From: Nitrososphaerales archaeon TH703
GTDB taxonomy: Archaea > Thermoproteota > Nitrososphaeria > Nitrososphaerales > Nitrososphaeraceae
DNA: 7,909 nucleotides
Assembly (NCBI GenBank): GCA_014523525.1
Contig: JAATVL010000044.1
Coordinates: forward strand, 1-7,909
Direction of reading: 5' to 3'
This document shows positions 1 to 6,515 of this stretch, in pieces. The notes under the pieces are model-generated. The model made no database searches, was not told the DNA's origin, and saw only the letters and a program-made list of their open reading frames with translations. Both the position numbers and the translations under genes were made by a program. Positions within the stretch are counted from its first letter, which is position 1, and each line of letters begins with the position of its first letter.

Positions 1-204
1 GATCATCTGAGTTACCAATTAAAGAGAGAAAAATTTATCGATCCTAAAAATTAAATTTAACGATTTAAACAATTAAGGTACAAGTCATCTAACAGTGATT
101 AAATACATAATTTATCAATCTTATCTTGTAATTTTTCTGAAAAATATTGCAAATGAAATAGAGAAACAGTTAAAATAAGCAATATTTTTTTCATCACTAA
201 TGAT
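1..204. other. Gene-free AT-rich leader region
   Basis: No coding frame or RNA gene is visible here. The stretch is strongly AT-rich and ends at the tRNA-Gly gene. Its only structure is an inverted repeat with arms at 140-150 and 179-189. The right arm is also the best candidate for a TATA-like element of the tRNA, lying about 15-25 bases upstream of its first base. Confidence 0.6.
140..189. repeat. 11-bp inverted repeat upstream of tRNA-Gly
   Basis: AAAAATATTGC at 140-150 is the exact reverse complement of GCAATATTTTT at 179-189, with 28 bases between the arms. The arms are almost pure A/T, so chance is a real possibility. The right arm falls where an archaeal TATA box for the tRNA at 205 would sit, so a promoter role is at least as likely as a hairpin. 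Confidence 0.4.
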
Positions 205-279
205 GCGACGGTCGTCCAGTTTGGTCTAGGACATCAGATTGCCAATCTGGTAACCCGGGTTCAAATCCCGGCCGTCGCA
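205..279 (+). tRNA. tRNA-Gly (anticodon GCC)
   Basis: A complete cloverleaf can be drawn. The acceptor stem GCGACGG (205-211) pairs perfectly with CCGTCGC (272-278), and the discriminator is A279. The D stem is GTCC (214-217) with GGAC (229-232). The anticodon stem TCAGA (234-238) pairs with TCTGG (246-250), with one T-G pair, around the loop TTGCCAA. This puts anticodon GCC at 241-243, reading GGC and GGT glycine codons. The T stem CCGGG (255-259) pairs with CCCGG (267-271) around the loop TTCAAAT. There is no intron, and CCA is not encoded (TTT follows A279), as is usual in archaea. T-rich sequence downstream (280-300) could end transcription before the convergent gene at 305. Confidence 0.97.
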
Positions 280-304
280 TTTAATTTATGCCTACATTTT
301 GTCA

Positions 305-742
305 TTATACTTTATTTATTATCTCCATCATCTGATTGTACGCATTCTCTGCACTATCTTTCCTAGGAAGCTGAATTACGAGTAGGTTCCCCTGAGAAGC
401 ACTTTCAGCACTCGATGGCGCAATGGCAATCAAACCAGTTTTTGCCAAAGCTTCAAAGAACTGAGGCATTTCATTGGCATAAAAAAGATAGTTTTCATCA
501 AACCCGTAATCAAGGTAAGTCATTAGTATGTCTACAAAGACATGCTTTGAATCATGAAATAAATCCAATAGTACATCAACTGCCAACTTTTTACCAGCGA
601 CTTTTCTTATTATATCGTCATATCTTTTGGAATTGATGTAGATACATGGTATTGCATTCCCATTGTAATCAATTAATGACGCGTCATATCTATGCAAATT
701 CTTTTTGAAATCATCCAAGCTATAAAAAAATCTCTTTGGCAT
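305..742 (-). CDS. Conserved-looking hypothetical protein, 145 aa
   Basis: I do not recognise this family. The frame is intact from ATG (740-742) to TAA (305-307). The protein looks soluble: no signal peptide, no membrane helix, no metal motif. The order of hydrophobic and charged stretches suggests a mixed alpha/beta domain. The N-terminal third (residues 1-45) is basic and aromatic. A helical middle (about 46-105) contains the acidic-aromatic segment FDENYLFYANEMPQFFEAL. A strand-like NLLVIQLP (about 119-126) is followed by a C-terminal helix. The gene is monocistronic and convergent with tRNA-Gly, 25 bases away. An AT-rich TATA-like box about 20-25 bases upstream suggests a leaderless or short-leader mRNA. 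Coding status is supported by length and by natural residue composition; the opposite-strand frame over 415-636 reads as a shadow. Confidence 0.75.
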   Translation of the reverse strand: MPKRFFYSLDDFKKNLHRYDASLIDYNGNAIPCIYINSKRYDDIIRKVAGKKLAVDVLLDLFHDSKHVFVDILMTYLDYGFDENYLFYANEMPQFFEALAKTGLIAIAPSSAESASQGNLLVIQLPRKDSAENAYNQMMEIINKV

Positions 743-756
743 ACTGTAGAATATGG

Positions 757-770
757 TTAATATTTATCGA
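757..770 (-). promoter_or_regulatory. Putative TATA box of the 145-aa gene
   Basis: Read on the minus strand this is TCGATAAATATTAA, an archaeal TATA-like element 15-28 bases upstream of the ATG at 742. That spacing fits a leaderless or near-leaderless transcript. The whole region is AT-rich, so the assignment is tentative. Confidence 0.35.
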
Positions 771-1011
771 AGTTATTTATTTATTCACTCATTCACTTAT
801 TGGTTTATCCGCTGTTGGTTTTTTCTATGACGACAAGTTTCACAATCTAGGAGTTGATTAGAAAAAAATATGGTCAGTTACCCTAGTACTTTCATCATCT
901 AATTAATCAGCAAAGAGTAATCTTCATCCCAATTTCAATATGTAAGAAAAATTAATAACATTATCCTTGATCTAAATTTCTTGATAATGGGTAATCAGTT
1001 CTATTACACTG

Positions 1012-1025
1012 TAATTTAAATAAAA
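1012..1025 (+). promoter_or_regulatory. Putative TATA box of the wHTH-ATPase operon
   Basis: TAATTTAAATAAAA lies 19-32 bases upstream of the ATG at 1044, the spacing expected for archaeal TBP binding with a leaderless start. No Shine-Dalgarno-like sequence precedes the ATG, which agrees with leaderless initiation. Local AT richness limits confidence. Confidence 0.35.
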
Positions 1026-1043
1026 AAATTTTGATAGTTTTTC

Positions 1044-1643
1044 ATGTCATCAGAAGAATTAGTTTTAGAGAAGATACTCTCTACTGGTTCAAACGGAATA
1101 AAAAAATCTGATTTAAAAAAACAATTTACTTCATTTGACCTCGACCAGACCTTGGAGAATCTAGTTAATGATGGAAAAATATGTGTAGATAAAAAGGGTT
1201 CTGCATACTATTGTTGGACACCAGAGGTATATCTCAAACATCTAAATAATGTAGATCCAAAATTCAGAATTTTAATAGAACGTATCAAATCCATTGAAAG
1301 AAAAATGGATAGTCAGTCAAATAGTATCAAGGATGCAATAAACAGTTTGATCGAGCTTCTAAAAATGGAAAATCCAGATTCTCAAAAAGCACTAGTCAAT
1401 CTTGATAATTTCAAAATTGAGTTTGATACCATTCTGTCTAGATCAAATAATTCAATAGGTTGGATTGAGCTTGGCCATGTCAGAAATGAAATAAGCCAAA
1501 AATTTGAGTTGGGTAAGAATGAGTTTTATGAACTTGTTGAGCACTTAGTTAATACCTATCATAATGAATACGAGCTATCCACTGGAGGGAGTGAAGGCGT
1601 CGTTGTCAGAGGTTTACTCCATGGATATGTGAGAGGCATATGA
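1044..1643 (+). CDS. Winged-helix / coiled-coil protein, partner of the downstream ATPase, 199 aa
   Basis: Three parts can be read from the sequence. Residues about 4-60 look like a winged helix-turn-helix: a helix (EELVLEKILSTG), a second helix (KKSDLKKQF), a recognition-like helix (DLDQTLENLVNDGKI) and a wing ending in YYCWTP. Residues about 74-110 are a charged heptad-like helix suggesting a coiled coil and oligomerisation. Residues about 137-199 look like a second winged-helix unit, with GHVRNEISQKF, a helix FYELVEHLVNTY and a beta wing ending GVVVRGLLHGYVRGI. The likely role is DNA binding or a scaffold for the ATPase. The stop codon overlaps the next start as ATGA (1640-1643), so the two proteins are translationally coupled and probably act together. 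There is no signal peptide, so it is cytoplasmic. The exact family is not recognised; the function is inferred from fold pattern and operon partner. Confidence 0.85.
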   Translation: MSSEELVLEKILSTGSNGIKKSDLKKQFTSFDLDQTLENLVNDGKICVDKKGSAYYCWTPEVYLKHLNNVDPKFRILIERIKSIERKMDSQSNSIKDAINSLIELLKMENPDSQKALVNLDNFKIEFDTILSRSNNSIGWIELGHVRNEISQKFELGKNEFYELVEHLVNTYHNEYELSTGGSEGVVVRGLLHGYVRGI

Positions 1644-3304
1644 GTTTGTATCCATATGGTCTAAAATTAAATCCATTTCCAAGCAGTCCTACCCCTTCTT
1701 TTGCCGACAGTCAAATTCTTGGAGGAAAGACACACAAGGATGCAAGACAGGCTATACTCACATGCATTTCTGATCTCTATTCAAAACTCCATGAAACAAA
1801 ACCAACAGATAGAGATTTTAGATTAATAACGATGATTCAAGATGTCGGCTCAGGGAAGACCCACCTCGCATTTCACATTAAAGGACTACCTGACCTCGTT
1901 GATAATGCCGTAACATCGTACATTGATCTATCTCAAGTTTCTCCAAGAGATATTCATAACATTTATGATTCAATACTTGGAGGATTTAACCGTGATGATG
2001 TTGAAAGTTTAAGAAGAAATATACTTTATTTATTATGTAATAAAGTAGAAGATAACGGCAAATATGTGAGAAAGGCATTTAACTATGGGTTTTTAGATAG
2101 TTTGACTGGTAACAATCTCAGAAATAGAGTAGAGGAAATCGTGAAAGGGAAACGGAAATTAAATTTTCAATATGTACCAGAAATACTTAGCTCTGACTTC
2201 TCTGAAATACAGATCCAGATTATTAGGTCCCTGATAGAAGACAGATTAAGGAGTGACGTCGCAAAAGTCAGATCACTTGAAGGCGTGATAAATAGTTTAA
2301 GCTCAATCGCCGATATGAATCTAAAACTATTAAATAAATTAACAATATTTCAATTTGATGAATTTGATTCAAAAAAAGAATCGTTAGATTTTATTAAAGC
2401 AATTATTAATGCTCACATACCGTCATCTATTCTAATTTTGATACTCACTCCTTCTTCATATGATGAAATTAAAAAAGAAAATTCGTCAGTCTTTGATCGA
2501 CTCGAGAAAGCAAATTATAAAATTGACCTAGCGGGTTCTAATACGTTAAGTGAATTAAATGACATAATCTTTGAATATATACGACATTACGATGAGAATA
2601 AACTTTTTACTTCTGACCATGAGGGAAACCTTGCAACTATAATTAAATTAGTATATGATGAATTTGCAGACTTTAGAAATGTCAGATCTATGTTAAACAT
2701 CTTTTATCATGCTACGGAGGAAGCGTCAAAACGAGGATCGTTTATATTAGACGAATCAATAATTGATGATACTATAAAAAGTATCTATCCTGGATCCAAA
2801 ATAAGAGGAAGTTTAATGAATGTACCCTTATCAGATTTTATCAAGCTCAAGATGAGTGTTAATAATAAGGAAACGATTGAAAATGACATACGTGAGGCTG
2901 TACGTAATCTTTTGACATTGACAAACTATGAAGGATATGTAAATGAGTTGAATTTTGACAATTCAATTGGAGAGGGAGTGGATATTACGTACAATGATAG
3001 TTACGGTTCAAAGATTGCAGTGTCAGTTGTTATTAAGGAAGAAGCCTCAAAGACTCAAGCTAAAATCTCAAATGCATCAAAATCACTCAATATTGTAGAC
3101 AGACTTGTAGTACTAACAGGGGATACCAATCGCATATTTGGTGGAAGCTCTAGAAATGGAAATAATGTTGCAACCATCGTTAATATGGACAACGCAAAAA
3201 TTGTCGACCTGATATACTTCAATAATAAGTATAAAAATCAGGAAATTTTAAATGATGATCTAGAAAGAGCGATCACTCTTGCCCGCTCAATAAAATTGTG
3301 TTAA
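1640..3304 (+). CDS. AAA+-type P-loop ATPase with C-terminal accessory domain, 554 aa
   Basis: The N-terminus YPYGLKLNPF...LGGKTHKDA (residues 4-35) resembles the entry segment of ExeA/Orc-like ATPases, which precedes the nucleotide-binding core. Walker A is QDVGSGKT (67-74), with Q67 in place of the usual first glycine. Walker B is LTIFQFDE (234-241), with D240 and E241 for Mg and catalysis. A sensor-1-like strand LILILTP ends at T270. SSVFDRL carries R287, a candidate arginine finger, and DFRNVRSML (344-352) resembles a sensor-2/lid helix. A helical insertion of about 130 residues lies between the Walker motifs. After the lid, residues about 410-545 form a separate alpha/beta domain (GVDITYND...IAVSVVIK, then IVDRLVVLTGD) that recalls a restriction-endonuclease-like fold lacking its catalytic Glu. 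The start overlaps the upstream stop by 4 bases, with a weak GAGAGG just before it. The likely job is ATP-driven remodelling on DNA together with the winged-helix partner; specific substrate unknown. Confidence 0.88.
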   Translation: MSLYPYGLKLNPFPSSPTPSFADSQILGGKTHKDARQAILTCISDLYSKLHETKPTDRDFRLITMIQDVGSGKTHLAFHIKGLPDLVDNAVTSYIDLSQVSPRDIHNIYDSILGGFNRDDVESLRRNILYLLCNKVEDNGKYVRKAFNYGFLDSLTGNNLRNRVEEIVKGKRKLNFQYVPEILSSDFSEIQIQIIRSLIEDRLRSDVAKVRSLEGVINSLSSIADMNLKLLNKLTIFQFDEFDSKKESLDFIKAIINAHIPSSILILILTPSSYDEIKKENSSVFDRLEKANYKIDLAGSNTLSELNDIIFEYIRHYDENKLFTSDHEGNLATIIKLVYDEFADFRNVRSMLNIFYHATEEASKRGSFILDESIIDDTIKSIYPGSKIRGSLMNVPLSDFIKLKMSVNNKETIENDIREAVRNLLTLTNYEGYVNELNFDNSIGEGVDITYNDSYGSKIAVSVVIKEEASKTQAKISNASKSLNIVDRLVVLTGDTNRIFGGSSRNGNNVATIVNMDNAKIVDLIYFNNKYKNQEILNDDLERAITLARSIKLC

Positions 3305-3344
3305 TCTTCTTACGTAGAGCCATCGACATGAAGCATTTACTTTA

Positions 3345-4511
3345 TTATAGTACTTTAACAGTACCATGTATTGGAAAATGATCACTGAAACCTGTATTTG
3401 GTTTTCGATGCTTCGGAATACGCCCATTATTTCTTAAATACTCAAATGTCATGGGAATTCCTCTTTGGGCCGGATGATATTTTTCGGGATCTTTTGGAAC
3501 AAAATAATCATTAGAAAGATTATCTCCAATAGTTAATCCTTCATTGAACACTCTTACGTTTTCTAGATTCATCTTCAATTTCTGAACACCTAGCAAGAGG
3601 CCCCTTGATATTATAAATTGGTCAAAGAGGTTTGTAGAATTATTTCTCCAATGGTAATAAGAAAAGCCAGAAAGATTCCACATGCAATTATAGAGAGGTG
3701 TTGTATACTCCAAGTAGTGTTGTTTATCAGTTCCATCTCTGTCTGTATTCCTAAGAATTTCTAGTGTTTCGTTCAATTCTATAAATATCTCTCTATCGTT
3801 TTTGGCACGTAGATATTTTGAAATACTCTTGTCAAATGGATCATCGTTAAAATCACCCATTAAAAGAACGTTCTTATTCCACCGAGTATTAATTGTGTCA
3901 ACATATCTTCTATCAGAAAGAATATCATGTGGTAAATACTTGATCTCCTCAAAGGGAATTTTTAATAGGTCGTCCACAATTCTTCCACAATTTTCTGCAA
4001 CCATGCATCTTGAGAATTCTGTATCATATTGATCAAAGCCGCCTTTTTTCCCTCTTCTGGATGGCCAATGATTAACTAAAACCGATAGCTCAGCATTATT
4101 CTCTTTAACCCGCAATCTTGCCAAAAATATATCCCTTGTTGGATATCTAAAATTTATTCTGAATGATTTAGTTTCAATGCATTCAAAAATATCTTTTGAA
4201 TAAACCAGACAGGTATCAATCCCTCTGATATCAGAACCATCAATATACTTTGCTATTTCATAATATCCAGATCGCACATTTTCACACAAGTCAATTGCAA
4301 GTTTTTCGGACTCAATTTCACAGAAACCAATCATATCTGGAGGAGTGCCATTATTCATGGTTCTTAGGGGTTTACTAATATTCTCTATTTTTTTATTGAG
4401 TACCTCCCTCGTCCAACCTTTTTCTGGAATAAACTCAAGGTCAGTTGCTATTTCACCTGAATTAGTGTCAAAAAGATTTTGTAAATTCCAAAACGCAACA
4501 CTAAATTCCAA
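3345..4511 (-). CDS. Endonuclease/exonuclease/phosphatase (EEP) superfamily nuclease, 388 aa
   Basis: The full DNase I-like catalytic set is present in order: WNLQNLF (8-14, metal-binding Asn), CEIE (64-67, metal-binding Glu65), NHWPSRRG (147-154, catalytic His148), MGDFNDDP (218-225, Asp220/Asn222), FDQFIIS (296-302, Asp297) and GFSDHFP (374-380, Asp377/His378). By family knowledge it should cleave phosphodiester bonds with Mg. NHWPSRRG resembles bacterial predicted nucleases, many of them extracellular, yet no signal peptide is visible, so a cytoplasmic location is inferred. At 388 residues it is longer than a minimal EEP domain, with extra loops around 155-212 and 325-372. The start must be TTG (4509-4511): TAA lies immediately upstream (4512-4514) and the first ATG is residue 52, beyond the essential Asn motif. 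It converges on the ATPase gene with a 40-base gap. Substrate (DNA, RNA or a phosphoester) is not determinable here. Confidence 0.93.
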   Translation of the reverse strand: MEFSVAFWNLQNLFDTNSGEIATDLEFIPEKGWTREVLNKKIENISKPLRTMNNGTPPDMIGFCEIESEKLAIDLCENVRSGYYEIAKYIDGSDIRGIDTCLVYSKDIFECIETKSFRINFRYPTRDIFLARLRVKENNAELSVLVNHWPSRRGKKGGFDQYDTEFSRCMVAENCGRIVDDLLKIPFEEIKYLPHDILSDRRYVDTINTRWNKNVLLMGDFNDDPFDKSISKYLRAKNDREIFIELNETLEILRNTDRDGTDKQHYLEYTTPLYNCMWNLSGFSYYHWRNNSTNLFDQFIISRGLLLGVQKLKMNLENVRVFNEGLTIGDNLSNDYFVPKDPEKYHPAQRGIPMTFEYLRNNGRIPKHRKPNTGFSDHFPIHGTVKVL

Positions 4512-4724
4512 TTACCGTTACTAACACTGCTACTTTAGTAATAAGTTTTGTTTTTGTTTTTATTATTCTGTCATAAATTATTAATTGGATTTTGGTTGTC
4601 CATGTTTACGTCCTTCTAGCGTATACTTGAATTATACTCTGCCCATAATTAGCATTATTGAATTCCTTTGTGGTATTTGGGATATTTATCAATAAGTTAG
4701 AATTCAGCCTTAAGAATTAAAAGT
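4512..4724. other. Intergenic region upstream of the EEP nuclease
   Basis: No gene is seen in these 213 bases. The region should hold the end of the membrane-protein transcript and the promoter of the nuclease, both on the minus strand. A weak TATA-like CTTATTACT (minus strand, 4537-4545) lies about 26-34 bases upstream of the TTG start. GTTACTAACA at 4517-4526, directly in front of that start, recurs at 6519-6528. No convincing terminator hairpin is visible. Confidence 0.5.
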
Positions 4725-5816
4725 TCAAACTTCGGACGGCATCTTTGAACCACAATGGTTGCAATATGCGGCATCGGTGGGGTTCGTGTGACCACAATTA
4801 TTACATGACAGGAGAGTGCGAGACCTGCTGGCAAGATATGAGAATACAAATCCTGCAATTACTGATGGAATAGCCCAATAGTAAGAACTGAAACCTTCAA
4901 TTACGATAGGTGGAGGCTTACCATATCCGAAGACAGGGTATGTTGATGCAGGCTGACTACCAACTACGTATCCAAAGAGAATAAAGCCAATTGCAAGTCC
5001 AAATCCTTGAAGAGCGAGAATGGCAAAAAGTGTTGTCTTCCAACTCCTGTGATAAGTTGTCACTACCGCCTGGCCTCCTTGATCCTTCTTTTCGTAATTT
5101 TTACTGGTTATTGGAGAAGCTGTCACTACCACTTGAACTCTTTGATCCTTCTTTTTGTATAAAGATGCAAAGATTTTTGGGGCCAGCCATAATCCAGCGG
5201 CAAATCCCATATGGGACGCCCAAGCAGTAAACCACCAAATCCAAGGAGGAAGAGCATCAGTTAAAACAAATACAGGAAAGACAACCCAATAGAAGATTGT
5301 CAGAAAAAAAGCAAATGTAAAAGCAGAGAATGCTGTTACCCTTCTCACTAAAAGAAAGTAGGCCATTGCAAATCCCCATCCTCGGAGTATGTGAGCTGCG
5401 AGTCCTGCAGTAAGATTTCCATAAGTAAATATCGTCAATCCTTGACTTCCTAGAGTACTGGCACCCCAGTCAAACCAGTGATCCCAGAATGGGACACCCA
5501 CCATTAGATTCATTGGGACTCGTACCCAATCATACAAAGCATATGCTAAGACACCCCATACAGCAAAAATCAAGAAGGTTTTGGGAGTTATACCACTTTT
5601 GCCAGGAAGAAACCCAGTGAATAAAATTCCGAATACAAAAGGTATGAGAGTCAGATAAAACATGCCTGCACTGAGCGCCACACCAGTGTACGTTACCCAA
5701 TAAGCAAAAAGTCCAAACTGAGCACTCGCAAAGATTACTGCAAATAAGCCACGATACCCAAACCACCCTCCACCATCTTTGTCATAGAGATATCTCAAAG
5801 GATTATTTCCGGACAT
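4725..5816 (-). CDS. Polytopic membrane protein with C-terminal zinc ribbon, 363 aa
   Basis: About eight hydrophobic segments can be read, at roughly residues 22-42, 48-69, 79-98, 126-156, 163-186, 190-212, 262-285 and 310-329. Between the third and fourth lies an aromatic, acidic segment, PFWDHWFDWG (109-118), that could bind metal. The last 30 residues hold C338-x2-C341-x10-C352-x2-C355, a classic zinc ribbon (CNNCGHTNPTDAAYCNHCG), presumably cytoplasmic. A polar loop (about 220-258) contains a 21-residue internal duplication. The ATG (5814-5816) lies inside the end of the upstream gene (14-base overlap) and is preceded by GGAGAT on the minus strand, 5 bases away, a good internal ribosome binding site. 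It is therefore co-expressed with the exported protein encoded upstream. I do not recognise the family; transport, sensing or assembly roles are all possible. Confidence 0.85.
   Translation of the reverse strand: MSGNNPLRYLYDKDGGGWFGYRGLFAVIFASAQFGLFAYWVTYTGVALSAGMFYLTLIPFVFGILFTGFLPGKSGITPKTFLIFAVWGVLAYALYDWVRVPMNLMVGVPFWDHWFDWGASTLGSQGLTIFTYGNLTAGLAAHILRGWGFAMAYFLLVRRVTAFSAFTFAFFLTIFYWVVFPVFVLTDALPPWIWWFTAWASHMGFAAGLWLAPKIFASLYKKKDQRVQVVVTASPITSKNYEKKDQGGQAVVTTYHRSWKTTLFAILALQGFGLAIGFILFGYVVGSQPASTYPVFGYGKPPPIVIEGFSSYYWAIPSVIAGFVFSYLASRSRTLLSCNNCGHTNPTDAAYCNHCGSKMPSEV
5058..5159 (-). repeat. In-frame direct repeat in the membrane-protein gene (period 63 bases)
   Basis: Copies at 5058-5096 and 5121-5159 match at 33 of 39 bases and are offset by 63 bases, or 21 codons, so the frame is kept. 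They encode YKKKDQRVQVVVT and YEKKDQGGQAVVT in the polar loop between membrane segments 6 and 7. This looks like a past tandem duplication followed by divergence. Confidence 0.8.
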
Positions 5817-6387
5817 CAGCTATCTCCACAATTCGGTGGTCAGTCCACGTTCTAATTTGATCATTTCTATCTCCAATTAATCTTCCTGACATGGTCCAGT
5901 TTAGTAACAATGCTGTTGGGGTATTATCTTTGATTAATGACGCATCACCATAACACGGAACGTTCAGAGTTGTGTTATCATATTTGTCTACCAGAGACTG
6001 ATAAATATACCAAGGCTGACTAGCAGCGGGCTTTGGAAAATCAGCTTCCAAGTGATCGCAATGAAATATTACTTTCCCCTGATAAACTCCTGATGCTTTG
6101 AGGGTGTAATTGCTGACATCCAATACCAAAGGGAAGCCAATCCAGTCAAGAAACTTCCTGTTATCTAACCCCGTGTTTAATGAGTAGTTTGCTTCACTAC
6201 CGTCGGCCACTGCATATACTTTTGTGAGATTAACCACAGGGCTAATGTGAGGCTCAATTTCATTAAAGGCCTTATTGTCACGTTCATCTATCCTTGGGAA
6301 TGTCCAAGTAGCCGTTCTACCATAGACGAAGATATATGGACCTAGGTATACTAGGACTAAAATTAGTATTATTAACGCTCGGTTCAA
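5803..6387 (-). CDS. Exported or membrane-anchored sequon-rich protein, 194 aa
   Basis: Residues 5-22 (LIILILVLVYLGPYIFVY) form a single N-terminal hydrophobic segment, a signal peptide or anchor, leaving about 170 residues outside the cell. The outer part is beta-rich in appearance and carries five N-X-S/T sequons (N53, N67, N93, N138, N163) and two cysteines (C110, C145) that could form a disulfide. No lipobox, enzyme motif or known family is recognised. The start must be TTG (6385-6387): the frame opens only two codons earlier after TAA (6394-6396 on the plus strand), and the only internal Met is near residue 165. The end overlaps the membrane-protein start by 14 bases, so the two probably form a complex, with this protein as the outer, glycosylated subunit. 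It shares no visible signature with AmoB, which I considered. Confidence 0.82.
   Translation of the reverse strand: MNRALIILILVLVYLGPYIFVYGRTATWTFPRIDERDNKAFNEIEPHISPVVNLTKVYAVADGSEANYSLNTGLDNRKFLDWIGFPLVLDVSNYTLKASGVYQGKVIFHCDHLEADFPKPAASQPWYIYQSLVDKYDNTTLNVPCYGDASLIKDNTPTALLLNWTMSGRLIGDRNDQIRTWTDHRIVEIADVRK
5822..5827 (-). promoter_or_regulatory. Ribosome binding site of the zinc-ribbon membrane protein
   Basis: GGAGAT on the minus strand lies 5 bases before the ATG at 5816, inside the end of the upstream gene. It is the clearest Shine-Dalgarno-like sequence in the window and supports this start and translational coupling. Confidence 0.55.
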
Positions 6388-6420
6388 TAGTCCTTAGTAT
6401 TATTAATTGTAATATTTGAA

Positions 6421-6430
6421 TTTTTTATAA
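6421..6430 (-). promoter_or_regulatory. Putative TATA box of the exported/membrane protein operon
   Basis: TTATAAAAAA on the minus strand lies 34-43 bases upstream of the TTG start at 6387. With the usual archaeal spacing this predicts a transcript start near 6400 and a leader of about 10-15 bases. The element is nearly symmetric and could also serve plus-strand transcription. Confidence 0.45.
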
Positions 6431-6496
6431 CCTGTTTCTATAACAAGATGCGTACTTTAGAAGGTAACGTTGCTTTCACAGAAGAGATACTAATAC

Positions 6497-6514
6497 AATT
6501 CACAGCTGTGAATT
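6497..6514. promoter_or_regulatory. Perfect 18-bp palindrome, candidate operator
   Basis: AATTCACAGCTGTGAATT is its own reverse complement over all 18 bases, with no spacer. It lies in the divergent intergenic region, about 110 bases upstream of the minus-strand operon start and about 275-290 bases upstream of the deacetylase start. A dimeric repressor or activator site is the likeliest role; which gene it controls is unknown. Confidence 0.6.
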
Positions 6515-6515
6515 T

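Larger units (their letters stand above)
743..1043. other. 301-base divergent intergenic region without a gene
   Basis: This separates two divergently transcribed genes. No frame of useful length with a plausible start is seen. It holds TATA-like boxes near both ends. It also has a short 8-base imperfect tandem (ATTCACTC/ATTCACTT, 783-798) and a 7-bp inverted repeat (CATTATC 959-965 with GATAATG 983-989). None is strong enough to name as an operator. Confidence 0.6.

Noticed and set aside
255..279. Attachment-site duplication of the tRNA 3' end
   Set aside because: No second copy of the T-arm/acceptor sequence was found in the window and no integrase gene is present.
415..636. Plus-strand 73-codon frame opposite the 145-aa gene
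   Set aside because: It lies wholly antisense to a longer frame with better composition and has no promoter or ribosome site.
3305..3344. Bidirectional terminator in the convergent gap
   Set aside because: The 40-base gap has only short T runs and no stable hairpin, so no terminator can be supported.
3802..4032. Plus-strand 76-codon frame
   Set aside because: It is antisense to the EEP nuclease, whose catalytic motifs prove the minus strand codes.
4991..5230. Plus-strand 79-codon frame with repeated KLSLP-type segments
   Set aside because: It is a shadow of the membrane-protein gene; its internal repeat is just the 63-base duplication read in the wrong strand.
5530..5766. Minus-strand 78-codon Cys/Trp-rich frame
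   Set aside because: It is an out-of-frame shadow inside the membrane-protein gene.
4725..6387. Ammonia monooxygenase subunits (AmoA/B/C)
   Set aside because: Size and topology superficially recall AmoB plus a membrane subunit, but none of the archaeal Amo sequence signatures I know are present and the zinc ribbon does not fit.
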